DNA of 64,000 bases from Salvia splendens (taxonomy: Eukaryota > Streptophyta > Magnoliopsida > Lamiales > Lamiaceae): NCBI RefSeq assembly GCF_004379255.2, contig NC_056037.1, forward strand, positions 33,577,012 to 33,641,011. The letters are read 5' to 3'. A model generated the notes under the pieces. It made no database searches. It was given only the letters and a program-made list of their open reading frames with translations, and was not told the origin of the DNA. Both the position numbers and the translations under genes were made by a program. Of this stretch, positions 12,166 to 23,772 are shown piece after piece. The first letter of the stretch is position 1; each line of letters begins with the position of its first letter.

Positions 12166-13795
12166 ATCAATTTAAATATCAACCAAGTCATTTTAGTTCC
12201 CACCAATTAAATTTTATTAGATCTCATTGACAGTGCACTTCAATATATATGATCGTAATCGAATAAAACTTTAGCTAGAAACAAGTGTTTTTGAAACAAT
12301 CTTTTCACTTGGACCAATCAACATATCTTAAAGTTTCAACCATGTTGGGCTTTGAAAGGTACCAATATAATCACTACTCATGTTTTACTACATTGTACTG
12401 TCCCATTATGAACTTGTAATCATAAAAAAGACAAATATTTCCTATCTGCCCAAAATTTACATGTAGCACAGAGCCACAGAGGAGCCTATAAGGTGGCAAA
12501 TTATTGCACATGGTTTCATATATTTGTGAAGGGAATAATTATCTCATTTTCACATGAAGAATTAAATTAACTATTTATGGCTTTTAATGCATATATCTAT
12601 GTCTCAACCCTTTTGTGGCAATGGCAGAAACTTCATTCATCCATTAGTTCATTTGGACAAACTTCATATTCCACAAAATGTCTATATTTTATGTGTGAAA
12701 CAATTGTCAATCTGTACGTATTGCCAAAACGACAATTGTATACTCATTTTATTTTGCAGTATGCAATTTGTTTAATTTGCTGAGTCAGGATATAATTATA
12801 TAATCGCACTATTATTGAGTTATGATTATGAATATAATTATGGAATGGACCAAAATAGCAAATTAAAATATAACTTCTATTGTGGGAAGGAGTGAATAGT
12901 GTTTTACTACCACCAAATCAATATCTTCTTCTCGTTTTAATCGTAGTGACAAAGATAAAGGAATTGCCTAAAATCAAAGTGATATTCGTTGTCAAAAACT
13001 ACAGAGATCAAGATGAGAAGATATATTATAGATGAGATGTGTTGAGAGACCATTGCGAACTGCAACCAAATTCTACTACTCCGGATTGTTGTTATAAATT
13101 ATGTGATTAAGCACCATAGATGACCCTTAAGCACTAATAAATTGAACACTAAAAATTAAAATAATGTCACATGGAAGGCTCTAATTGGGCAAAGAGCTAG
13201 GGACGTGCTCTTACACGATACAGCATGCTCAATGGCCATGCTTAGTTTCCATGATAGAGCACGTCGGTATGTGTTCTTACACGCGGTTGCGCGTTGTCAA
13301 ATATCTTGAAAACGTTAAACCTTTTGACGCCAATAAGGTTACCGGTAAAAGCAACTAGTTGCAAGTATTGCTACAATATATAGTATGTTTGGCCTACGAT
13401 CAAAAAGTATATTAACTACTACTTCAACTTCTCTTTTTCCCTATATACTTGCTTTTATGTAAGCACTTTTTATTCCTATATATTATTGTACATGCGATGT
13501 GCTGAGCTTTCACTACCTCAATTTTCTGTTTATAAAAAAATCCAGGAAAAAAGAAAAGAAAGGTACAAATGAGAAGTTATGTGGGTACTAAAAAAGTTTT
13601 AATTGTAGGTATATTAAATACTTATATAGATAGCGAAGGAGGTAGTAATAGAGTAGTGAGAGGAAGAAGAGAGTGACCCTTTTTCTTTCTCCTCTATCCT
13701 CTCTCTCTCTCTCACTCTACCTTGTCTCATCAATAACACTGTCCCTTGCTCAAAGATTCCAATTTCCAGCACCAAAATCAATTCACCGGAAAGGG

Positions 13796-14010
13796 ATGTT
13801 TCCACGCTTCGATTCAATCATGTCCCAACCTTCAAAGGTACTTGATTAATTTCTAGTGCCAAAAAATAAAATAAAATAAAATAAAATAATACTCCATTTA
13901 AGTGATTCTTGAAGAAAGAAATTAAGATCATGTGTTTAATTTGTGCTGATTAGTCTTCTCTTTATCTTTGGTTTCTCTTGTTTTCTTGCTAGGAAGACAT
14001 TAGCAAATAA
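13796..14010 (+). promoter_or_regulatory. uORF split by a 5' leader intron of the homeodomain gene
   Basis: ATG 13796 opens 14 codons up to a GT donor after 13837. The acceptor AG at 13991-13992 joins in frame to five more codons and TAA 14008-14010, giving a 19-codon uORF upstream of the main ATG at 14047. The intron (13838-13992) has a T-rich 3' end. Retention would change the uORF. Function in translation control is inferred. Confidence 0.5.
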
Positions 14011-14046
14011 GGAAGCAAACCTAGAAAAGTATCAATCTTGAAATTC

Positions 14047-17000
14047 ATGTCACAAAGCTTCCATCAAGGCATCTATAGCTTTCCAAATGCATACGAACGA
14101 TCCGAGTGGGTGATGAGAGAGCAAGGTGGCGGCGGAGCCACGGAAGATCAGATCCAGCCCACCCACAAACATCTGCCTCATAGTGAAGTGAGTGTTGCCA
14201 ATTTGCAATATATTTCAGGGATGAAATTTTATGAACAGAAATATCATTTTTTTCATAGAATTCCATCCTAGATGAGTTATCTACCCTACATGTAACTAAT
14301 CAAAGGAATTATATGCACATATAGATATAGTAGTATACTAGAATATACTATTATGAATTCTTATTTGATTAAATTTGATGCAGCTATCTTTCATGAATCC
14401 ACCCACAGCTTCCTCTAATCTACAAGGGTTTCACTTAATCAGCCCTATTAATCCAGCTTCCAACATGCCGCCACCGCCGCCGTCTCAGATGAGCTGGATC
14501 CCGAGAAGCAGCGGGGGCGAGAAGGAGGGACAAGGCCTCTCTCTGTCTCTCTCCTCTTTGGAAGCCGCCAAATTGGAGAAAATGAATGTGGGAAACGGGG
14601 AATTATACTTCCATGGCAGCAATCCTTATCCATTGGGAGATCCGATGATGTTTGGGGATCACGAAAATCAGATTCATTTGGGGTATGTGGAATCTTCAAG
14701 AAGCACGACTTCGCTGAGGAATTCTTTGTATTCGAAGGCCGCGCAAGAATTGCTGATGGAGTTCTGCAGTGTGGGGAATGGGAGAGAGAATCGGATTGTG
14801 AAGAAACAAGGCAGAAACCCTAATTTGGCATCCGATGATAACGGCGTCCGTTTGTCTTCTTCAAAGAATCACCACTCCTTATCCCCTTCTGAGAGAACTG
14901 AGTACCAAAGAAGAAAAATTAAGCTCCTCTCCATGCTCGATGAGGTCGGTCTCTCTCTCTCTCTCTCTCAAGAATTATGCAACAGTTAGATACATGAAAT
15001 TCAGTAATTTGAATATGTTCACATATTTAGAGTAGGTATTATCATACTATTATGAGTCTTAATTAATTTATTTTAGGGTAAATGGCTTAAAATCATAAAA
15101 TTTGGTTGAATTTTACTTTGGTTCATCCCGTATTTGTTTGGAACCATATTTTGATTCTGCTAAACGATGTCATTTTATTTATAAATAACTCACTGATGGT
15201 GATATCGATGTATGATTTTACTGCTGCCATATTAGATACAGACAGTCTACTTCAAAATTTTGCCATTAATAATTGCGAACAAATTCATACTACTTCGACT
15301 AATTTTAAAATTACAATCGAGTCAATATTCGTATAAATTTCATACATTATACAAGTAGGGCATGCCTCCATTACTGGCTCTATATACATACCAGATTATA
15401 AAGGCTATATAATCACATAAAAAAATCATAATCTTGAATTCGTTAAATTAATAGCTAGTGCTGAATTATTGGAAGAAGACATCACGTGTGACTAATTTGT
15501 TTTACTTTGTCTTAATTATTTGACACTGAATCCCATTTGTGATAAGACGCAATGAATGCCATAATAACAGCTTTATTTAGCAGACATTCCTTCTGTCTAA
15601 ATTAAACATGACTTTGGGGCTAGGTGGAGGAGAGATACATGAAATACAGCGAGCAGATGCAGGCGGTGGTGGACTCATTCGACGCGGCAGCGGGGGAAGG
15701 GGCAGCCGCGGCGTACACGGGGCTAGCGAGGCGCGCAATGTCGCGGCACTTCCGGAGCATGAACGACGCGGTGGGGCGCGAGATGAAGGAGTGCCTGGCG
15801 GCGCTGGGGGAGAAGGAGGTGGGGATCACGAAGGGGGAGACGCCGCGGCTGAAGGCGGTGGAGCAGAAGTACCGGCGCCAGAAGGCCCTTCAGCTCCAGC
15901 ACATGGGGACGGGGACGACGGATCACGACTCGTGGCGGCCCCAGCGCGGGCTGCCGGACCGGTCCCTCACCATTTTGAGGGCATGGCTCTTCGAGCATTT
16001 CCTCCATCCGTATGTGTCTAATTACGCACTTGTCTCTGTGATTAATTTAGTTGGATTTGTGGAGGCTGAGATGGTTTGAATGTTTTGTTATAAGGTATCC
16101 AAGTGAAGCAGACAAACATTTGCTGTCTAGACAGACAGGTTTATCGAAAAATCAGGTACTCGTTGCAAAACTTGTGTTTATCAAAATCGATGGGTCATAT
16201 ATGCTGAAAGGGATATCTCATAATTACTTCGTTTTGTGTGAATGTCATCTACTACTTACCATATACTAGTAACAAGTTCAAATTGCATAATCAATTATTC
16301 ATGACAATTTTTTTAGGATTTAATAAGTCATGGGTAAGCCATAGGAATTTTATTGGAAGTGCAAAAACTTAGTAATTGATCTATCGTATCTGCATGCCAA
16401 GATCATAATTGTCTTTGTATTCATTCACTTCATAATTGGTATTCTATTATCTCAAAAAAAAAAAAATTATGAACTTTGCAAAACTGTTTAATTGTATCCG
16501 GCATCAAATATTTATGTGTGAAATACCTGACACTTTGAGCCTAGTTAAATATTGTACTCCCTCTGTCCCAACTAAGTCGAGTCACATTCTTTTTTCGGAC
16601 GTCCCAACAAAGTTTTATGCCTACTTTACTCTCTCTTATTTTTTTTCTCTCTCCTATTTTATTTATTATCTCATTCAACCCAATTTGTTAATTTCCGTGT
16701 AAAAAAGAAGTGACCCAACTTAGTTGGGACGGATGATTATGTTTTTAGTCATACAACTTTTTTTTACATGCATTGACACCAGAACTTTTGATGCGCAAAA
16801 TTTTGGATGATGAGAAACTAAATTCAATTTGTGGCATAAATAAAAGGCCGAATTAAGTTGTCTTTGGTATTATTAACTTCTATGCGTCTTCATTTTTGTT
16901 CGGGCAAAAAAAAATACTCTCTTATGTAAGTAATAAAAAAGCGTCCTTAGCCGTTATTTTTCTTGTAGTGTACTATCCAACATTTGAATGTTTATATTAT

Positions 17001-17515
17001 GACGATGTGACAAAAGTAATTATTACTCCATAGTGCATATTAAATTTTATGAACGTTTTATTTACTGTATTTTGGGCTGTTAAAATCCATATCCAATTTC
17101 AATTCCATATATAGAGAAAAGACATTGTCAGATATTTATCCCCAGTGATCATTTGCATGAACCAGTTTGTTTTTATGCATTAAATTACGAGCAACCTGAA
17201 TTCAGTGTTGCAGAAAATTAATTATGTCCTCTCTCTCTCTTGCAGGTATCAAATTGGTTTATAAATGCTAGGGTTCGACTGTGGAAGCCAATGGTAGAAG
17301 AAATGTACCAACAGGAATTCAAAGAAGCTGCAGCAGCCAATGGTGCAGAAACCGTTGCACCAAAAAGGGACCCTTCAGAAACCACCTCATCCGCTGCGGA
17401 GGTGGGGTTGAGCTCAGAGATCAGCGGTGGAAATGCGGCTGCCGGAGAAGTTTCGCTTACATTGGGACTCCGGCGTTCGGAAAATTGTGCCAATTATGAG
17501 CCATCTCTCAGTTAG
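14047..17515 (+). CDS. BLH: BEL1-like homeodomain transcription factor (SAW1/SAW2 type)
   Basis: A TALE-class homeodomain protein; BELL proteins pair with KNOX partners in the nucleus to control meristem, leaf and organ patterning. Exons 14047-14187, 14384-14944, 15624-16009, 16095-16155 and 17246-17515 join in frame to 472 residues. In order: an N-terminal [12 protein letters not shown] and [12 protein letters not shown] start typical of SAW1/SAW2 (BLH2/BLH4); a ZIBEL-like GLSLSLSS at 98-105; SKY domain about 161-176 ([14 protein letters not shown]); BELL domain about 213-288; and a homeodomain about 338-400 with the TALE loop PYP and recognition helix WFINARVR. A second ZIBEL motif VSLTLGLR lies near the C-terminus. 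It is clearly shorter than Arabidopsis SAW1 (over 700 residues), mainly from loss of low-complexity sequence. Exon 3 is strikingly GC-rich. A Stowaway MITE sits in the last intron. Confidence 0.93.
14945..14970. repeat. (CT)n tract beside a splice donor
   Basis: The donor GTCGGT of exon 2 is followed immediately by a run of about eleven CT repeats. A second CT run lies in the 5' leader near 13700-13715. Confidence 0.8.
16557..16737. mobile_element. Stowaway MITE in the last intron of the homeodomain gene
   Basis: It begins TA|CTCCCTCTGTCCCAACTAAG and ends CTTAGTTGGGACGGATGAT|TA. The inverted ends pair over about 20 bp and the TA target is duplicated. Confidence 0.85.
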
Positions 17516-17666
17516 GGATTTCGGGGCTTATGAATAACTGCCAATTATTGAGTTTTTGAAAAGTGTCGAAATTTAACTATATGTCACATTGCTGTTTCTA
17601 TAAAGGTATAAAGTGAGTGTAATAAGGAGTAGTTGTATAGACAGAGGTGACTGGTGAGATGAAATG

Positions 17667-17869
17667 TATTGGAATGCTTTGTTTTTCATTCAACTTGAAT
17701 TATTCTATGATTTACATCCATCTACATAGGAAGGAGACTATACAAATAAGGTAAAGATTCACTCTAATTCTAATTACCTTATTACATGGTAAATTACTAG
17801 TCACAATCAATTTCATATCTCCTTGATTATTTGCTTGTGATTTGATTCCCTCTTGATTTCTTTCCAACA
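17667..17869 (-). repeat. 3' LTR of the copia element
   Basis: 203 bp. On the minus strand it starts TGTTGGAAAG and ends CATTCCAATA. The 3' terminus is TA rather than CA, but this boundary is fixed by the AAATG target duplication and by the second LTR. Confidence 0.88.
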
Positions 17870-17880
17870 CTCCCCCTCAA
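17870..17880 (-). other. Polypurine tract (PPT)
   Basis: On the minus strand TTGAGGGGGAG lies immediately before the TGTTGG start of the 3' LTR, the expected place for plus-strand priming. Confidence 0.8.
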
Positions 17881-19496
17881 GTATCATCCAAACTTAACTT
17901 GCCCAATACTTCATGGAAACTTCTGGAGTCCACAGCTTTGGTAAGAATATCAGCCAGCTGGTCTTTTGATCGGACAAACGGTAGTTCCACAACCTTGGCT
18001 TCAATGTTGTCTTTGATGAAGTGTCGATCAATTTCAACATGTTTTGTCCGGTCATGTTGTACTGGGTTCTCGGATATGCTAATAGCTGCCTTGTTATCAC
18101 AAAATAGTTTGCAGGGTCCGGAAGACATCAGTTCCAACTAGGTCATTAGCCTTTTTAGCCATAGGATCTCAGTCAATCCACTCTTGATCCCTAGAAATTC
18201 TGCTTCAGCACTCGACAAAGCTACCACCTTTTGTTTCTTACTTCGCCAGGTGACCAAATTGCCACCAACGAATGTGAAATACCCTGCGGTTGACTTTCGA
18301 TCATTTGGATTTTCGGCCCAGTCAGCATCTGTGAATCCATATATGTCCATATGACCATGCTTCTTAAACATCACTCCATGTCCCGGAGTTCCTTTTAGGT
18401 ATCGAACGATCCGCAGTGCTGCTTCCCAGTGAGCTTCTTGGGGTTTGTGCATAAACTGACTCACCACCCCAACTGCGTATGCAATGTCAGGTCTCGTATG
18501 AGACAAGTAAATCAGCTTTTCAACCAAGCGTTGATACCTTGTGCGATGAGTAGGTTCTGCTCCTTCTACTATCTGTAGTCCGTGATTCTGCACCATAGGA
18601 GTATCTGCTGGCTTACAATCCAACATTCCAGTTTCCGCCAGTAAGTCGAGGACATACTTTCTCTGGTTAATGAAGATTCCCTTCTTTGATCTCAATACTT
18701 CTATTCCCAGAAAGTACTTCAGCAGTCCAAGATCCTTCATCTGAAATTCTGAAAACAGGTTATGCCTCAACAATTTGATTTCTTCCTCATCGTCGCCGGT
18801 GAGGATCATGTCATCTACATAGATGATCATGCAGGTAATCTTTCCTCCCCTCTTTTTCAGAAACAAAGTATGATCAGAGTTGTTCGGTTTATACCCGTAG
18901 TTCTTCATTACTTCGGTGAATCTCCCAAACCATGCTCGAGGCGACTGTTTCAATCCATACAACGTCTTCTTGAGTTTGCACACTTGTCCACCTTTGAAGT
19001 CTTCAGAGAAACCTGGTGGGGCTTCCATGTATATTGGTTTCGAGAGTTCACCATGTAGGAAGGAATTAGTAACATCAAACTGGTGTAGGGGCCACTCCTT
19101 GTTGGCTGCAATAGAGAATAGAACTCGGATAGTGTTCATTTTGGCAACTGGGGAGAATGTCTCGGCATAATCGACCCCATATGTTTGAGTGTATCCCTTG
19201 GCTACCAACCTCGCATTGTATCTTTCAATCGATCCATCTGGTCTCCTTTTGATGGTGAATACCCACCTGCATCCTACAACTCGCACACCTTCTGGTTTGG
19301 CACATACATCCCACGTCTCGCTATTTATCAGGGCATTCATTTCTACCATCATCGCTTTCCTCCAATGAGGCATTCTCATAGCCTCTTCTGTTGTTTGAGG
19401 TATCTCTTCTTCTTCATACAAAGCTGTTGTGAACGCCTTAGCCATTTCTGTGAGATTGGCTTTAGCAAGATTTGCTACTGAGTACCTGCTTTTAGC
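17877..19496 (-). pseudogene. copia reverse transcriptase and RNase H region
   Basis: One long open stretch (19445-18138) reads the copia RT: WDVCAKPEGVRVVGCRWVFT, ARLVAKGYTQTYGVDYAETF, LYGLKQSPRAWF, the catalytic YVDDM, and then RNase H motifs (DADWAENPNDRKSTAGY, VALSSAEAEF). A TAG at 18138-18140 interrupts RNase H, after which the same frame continues ([30 protein letters not shown]) to 17877. The catalytic residues of RT are present, but the polyprotein is not contiguous. Confidence 0.9.
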
Positions 19497-21005
19497 CTAG
19501 ATTTTCTCCGGACTGTATCTTTTAAGTGGAATCCCTCGAGTGCTGTGCTGGGGAAAAATGTATCGACCAGTATCTCCATCAATGGCAGTGACTTCATCTG
19601 TGCCAGGATTGTCAGTAGGAATAGATGTACTTTCAGGTTCAGGAGTTACCTCAGATATCACTGGAGGAGGATTGGACTGTACCGTGGTTGGCTGATGAGG
19701 ATCTATAGTAGACGTGACCTGCTCGGCGGTGGCGGTAGCTTGTTCTGTTGGTTCCGCCTCGGAGTTGCTTGATTGATGCACCAACCAACTTGGAGGTCCA
19801 CTTATCTCTCCTAGGCCATTCCTATTTCCACCTCTCTCCCCCTGACCTTTAAGTTGGGTTTGATAAAAATACTCACACTCAAGGAAGTTACAATTCATAG
19901 TAGTGATTATTTTCCTAGATGACGGATCATAGCATCTATATCCTTTTTGATTAATCTCATACCCAAGAAAGACACATTTCACAGCGCACGCAGAAAATTT
20001 TGTCCGTTCGTGTTTCGGAACATGCACATAGACAAAGCATCCAAAATTTTTAAGCAGAACAGTGAAGGGTTCCGGGATTTTCGTCACTTTTGAAAGAACT
20101 TGAAGGGGTGTTTTCATATCAAGTGTTTTTGTAGGGAGACGGTTTACAAGGTAGACTGAGGTAGCGACTGCTTCTGGCCAAAGAAATTTTGGGACATTTG
20201 AATCAAAAAACAAAGCTCGAGTTATTTCAAGAAGAATTCTATTTTTTCTCTCAGCTACCCCGTTTTGCTCCGGTGTATAAGGACATGAGGTTTGGTGCAC
20301 TAACCCGTATGTTTTGAAAAAGTCTTCCATGTTTTTATTGACAAATTCCCTCCCATTATCTGACCTAAGGACAGAGACAGTTTTGTGAAATTGTGTCTGA
20401 ATCATTTTAAAAAATATGACAAATTTTTCAAACACTTCAGATTTATTTCACAAAAAATACACCCAGGTCATTCTTGTGCAATCATCAACAAACAAGAGAA
20501 AATACTTAAAACCATGATCACCAGTAATAGGCGCAGTGCCCCACACATCAGCATGAACTAGGGAAAAAATGTCTTTAACACGCGTATTACAGGATTTAAA
20601 AGACTGTCTATGATTCTTAGCCAAAACACACGACTCACAAGAAATGTCTTTAAGATGCGAAAATTTCAGAAAAAACAATTTAAAATAACCCGCAGACGGA
20701 TGACCCAATCTTCGGTGCCACAACCAAGCTTCTCTATTAGCAGATCCGTGAGCAAGCATTGCGGCGCCACCTTGGTGAACTATCTCGTCCACATAATAGA
20801 GGCCTTGACGCTCAGTGCCACGCCCAATTATCCTCCTCGTCCTGATATCCTGTAATACATAGAAGTTCGGGTGCATCAATAAAGTACAATTCAGTTCCTT
20901 AGTCACGTGACTAATAGACATCAATTTGTGAGACAATTTTGGCACATAGAGACAGTTCTTAAGTTTCAGACTTGGAGATATTTCAATAGTTCCACTTCCA
21001 TGCAC
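19497..21005 (-). pseudogene. copia integrase region (GAG pre-integrase and core)
   Basis: The zinc-binding pre-integrase reads LWHRRLGHPSAGYF...CESCVLAK (HHCC). The core follows with VHADVWG (first Asp), FLLFVDDCTRMTW (second Asp) and YTPEQNGVAERKNR (Glu). An in-frame TGA after WVYFL at about 20449 splits it; the frame continues to 19497. Confidence 0.9.
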
Positions 21006-21022
21006 AGATGTTAATTTGTCAT

Positions 21023-21930
21023 CGGCAGTTTGAATCTAGCTTTTAATTGCCCCATTAAAAGTAGAGAAATCTTCCCTATCATAAGTCATAGTATCTGTAG
21101 CCCCGCAATAAAAAATCCACTCACTTTCAGTATTACACTCCAAATTTTTTTGCCATGAACGCAATATGGGTGTTTTCAAGGGGTGCAAAATAATTAGGGC
21201 TAACAAATGAATTTTTTGAATTTGGGGGGTCAATTTTTGTATTTTCAGTTTTTAGAGGACTTAATTGCATAGTAAAATCATTCTGGGGTAAATTATGCAA
21301 TTTATCGGATCTGGGGGACTTATGTGCGACAAGGGATGTAGGATGGGGTAGTTTTTGATATTTTACGGAAGTGGGGGTGTTATGTGCAAATAACAAATGA
21401 GGGCTAGGGTTAAACAACCCCAACCCTTTACCTCCAAACATCCCGCCGCCTCTCCTAAAATCGGTGATTGTTGCTTCTCCAATCGCTCCGCCTCTGTTCT
21501 CCGGTCGTCCTTGAGCGTCGATGGCCTCCGGGTTGCTCGCCCCGGTCGCCGGGAATGTGCCCCCTCCATTTTCAGTTACACCGATCACCAATTTCGCTTT
21601 GGCTTTTTGGTTCTCATCCCACCATTCCGGGAATCCAACAAGAAGGAAACACGATTCCTTGGTATGTTTGTGTTTTCCGCAGTGGGAGCACCAAAGTTTT
21701 GACTTGTCGGGCTTGAACGGTCGGCGATTCGGAGCGGTTGGCGTCCCTGTCCGATACTGTGGCGGTCCACTCCGTTGCTGATTTCGGGCCAAAAAACCGA
21801 GCCCGATGTTGCCCGATGATGATAAGGCGTCGTTGTTGCACCGGCTGGTTCGATGATTGTTGTCGGCATGATTTTCAGCCGCGCGGCTTCTCGCTTTATC
21901 TAGCCGTATGCAACTACCGCTGAGGGCCAT
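21023..21930 (-). pseudogene. copia zinc knuckle and protease region
   Basis: The zinc knuckle WCSHCGKHKHTKESC has the C-x2-C-x4-H-x4-C spacing. It lies in a frame different from gag, so a frameshift separates them. A second shift leads back to the frame that reads EWIFYCGATDTMTYDRE, the mutated protease active site, before a stop at about 21036. Confidence 0.8.
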
Positions 21931-22526
21931 GGTCGCTCCTTGAGGACTTCTCGTTTCATTTGATCGTATTTTGGATTGAGGCTGATCAGAAATTTGAATA
22001 GCTGGCGCGTCTCGATGTACTTCCGGAACTGCCCTACTCCTTTGTCACAGCAGGTGGCCAGTTTTTCTTGACACCAGTCCACGTCAATCCATGTCCCGTG
22101 TAAGTGCTGCCAATATGTTTCGAGACTTTGTTCCCCTTGTTTAATGTTCTCTGCCTTTTCTTCTAGGTCGAACAGTAGGAACTGATCGGATGTACATTCG
22201 AAAGTCACGGCTAGACTCTTCCATAGAGCCTCTACCGTTTGGTGATGAACAAAATCGATTACGATGCCGGTCTCGATGTTGTCTAGGATCCACGAGAAGA
22301 CGTTTAGATACGTTTCCTCCCACTCCGTGTAGTCGTCCGCCCCTGGTTCGGGTGGTGGCGGATTGCCGTTGATGTGGCGGAGTACCCTCCTACTCCCAAT
22401 CTGGATCTTCATCAGCCGTGCCCATATTGAATAGTTTGTTCCGTTGAGCTTTACGACGATAGTTACCTTTGTGCTGATCCTCAGCTTGTTGTCGTCTGAG
22501 GTTTTGGGTTTGTCGTCGTCGGCCAT
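21900..22526 (-). pseudogene. copia gag region
   Basis: 208 open codons from ATG 22526 encode a copia gag (UBN2/Retrotran_gag type): VKLNGTNYSIWARLMKIQIG near the start, then ALWKSLAVTF, QGEQSLETYWQHLH and FLISLNPKYDQMKREVL. The frame then closes just where the REEAR-like linker to the zinc knuckle should follow. Confidence 0.88.
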
Positions 22527-22593
22527 GGCTTAATTCTGCCTTAGGTCGAGAGAGGTATATTCTAGGCTGTGATGAATCTATTTCTGAGCCTTT

Positions 22594-22605
22594 GCTCTGA
22601 TGCCA
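22594..22605 (-). other. Primer-binding site (initiator Met-tRNA)
   Basis: On the minus strand TGGCATCAGAGC follows directly after the 5' LTR. It differs by one base (C for T) from the usual copia TGGTATCAGAGC, complementary to the 3' end of initiator tRNA-Met. Confidence 0.85.
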
Positions 22606-22808
22606 TATTGAAATGCTTTGTTTTTCATTCAACTTGAATTATTCCATGATTTACATCCATCTATATAGGAAGGAGACTATACAAATAAGGTAAATATTCA
22701 CCCTAATTCTAATTACCTTATTACATGATAAATTACTAATCACAATCAATTTCATATCTCCTTGATTATTTACTTATGATTTGATTCCCCCATCATTTCT
22801 TTTCAACA
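22606..22808 (-). repeat. 5' LTR of the copia element
   Basis: 203 bp direct copy of 17667-17869 with about 13 differences. It is flanked outside by the second AAATG. Confidence 0.88.
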
Positions 22809-22813
22809 AAATG

Positions 22814-23763
22814 ATTTTGCACTTATGTTCTCTATAAAGCTTTTTCTATAGTGTGGTTGGTTGATCTACTTCTTATTAGGTAAGTACTGGCTTATTAATA
22901 GTTTTTGAACCGTGGGCTAGCACCTCTAGAGAAAACTACGATAATCATCGTATGGATTCATTTGAACAACAAATTCAATATTTCTATGAGAATAAAAATT
23001 AAAACATAACTGAAAAGTTGAGTAAACCTTTTATGTAGATTAGAATTAAGAGAAAAAAATCCAGTTGGCTATTTATTTCTTTCAAATTTCATTTTTTTAA
23101 ATTAAAAGTGTTATGTTTTACATGTGAAATAGATGACACAATTCAATGATGTATCAAATACTCATTCACTATGGATATGCCCATCTCAAGAGTCTATCTC
23201 CATTTCCTCACGCCACATTAGTATTTTACCCACATGGTCTATCTCCTTACAATAGAAGAACCTATCCCTACCTCTCATCTCATTTCCACGTCAGCATTAT
23301 TTCTATATTTCATTTTTAACTGTTGGTATAAAATAAAATGAGAATGAAGGGGTGAATGTAAATATGAGGTATGGAGGTATATATAGAGAGTTAATTTTTT
23401 TTAAAAAAATAAATAAATTTAATAGCGCCTATGACCGCAATGGTGGACCGATCATGACCCTGTGGAGTTCGGCCATGGCCATTCAATCGACCATTTGAGG
23501 GAGGCGAGAGAGGGCCTATCATAGGCCCATTCTCCGCAATAGTGGCCGATCCATTGCCAGTGTCTAAAGATCATATCATAAACTAATGATGATATAATTC
23601 GAATTTGAGCCACAGAATAAAATAAAATTTTAAGTATGTTCTCTTCACCGCATGGACACACAACATTTTTATTATTCGTATCACCTTCTTATTTTATATT
23701 TTATTTATTACTATAATTCACATATTTTTGCACACACGCCCAAAATAACTAGTACTAGAATTC
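22814..23763. other. Spacer, no gene recognised
   Basis: AT-rich. A short GC-richer patch at about 23425-23560 (CGCAATGGTGG... CCGCAATAGTGGCCG) looks like a transposon fragment but has no recognisable ends. Confidence 0.4.
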
Positions 23764-23772
23764 AACTCATGA

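Larger units (their letters stand above)
8599..13613. other. AT-rich spacer between VPS52 and the BEL1-like gene
   Basis: No gene-like reading frame is seen. The first few hundred bases are the VPS52 3' UTR and downstream sequence. A Stowaway-type MITE (about 9127-9367) and a large foldback (about 10950-12165) are listed separately. The rest is low-complexity A+T-rich sequence, including a (TA)n run near 11347-11366. 12210-13600 presumably includes upstream regulatory sequence of the homeodomain gene, but I see no specific site I can defend. Confidence 0.6.
17667..22808 (-). mobile_element. Ty1/copia LTR retrotransposon, complete but decayed
   Basis: 5142 bp, bounded by 203 bp LTRs and a perfect 5 bp target duplication AAATG (17662-17666 and 22809-22813). 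Read on the minus strand the order is 5' LTR, PBS, gag, zinc knuckle, protease, integrase, reverse transcriptase, RNase H, PPT, 3' LTR, which is the copia order (integrase before RT). The coding frame is broken by in-frame stops near 21022, 20449, 19497 and 18138 and by at least two frameshifts in the gag/protease region. The protease Asp-Ser-Gly core reads FYCGATDTM, so the catalytic Asp is gone. I count about 13 differences between the LTRs (about 6%), clearly older than the VPS52-intron element. Confidence 0.92.

Noticed and set aside
12577..12783. Two overlapping about 65-codon frames in the spacer
   Set aside because: AT-rich, no motifs, both frames of the same stretch open by chance.
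15106..15336. Possible small gene in the homeodomain intron
   Set aside because: It opens by chance in AT-rich intron sequence, with no similarity or upstream signal.
15608..16021. Overlapping long open frames on both strands in the GC-rich homeodomain exon
   Set aside because: Shadows of exon 3 of the BEL1-like gene; only the frame with [14 protein letters not shown] and [11 protein letters not shown] is meaningful.
21397..21781. Plus-strand frames within the copia element
   Set aside because: Antisense to the zinc-knuckle/linker region of the element.
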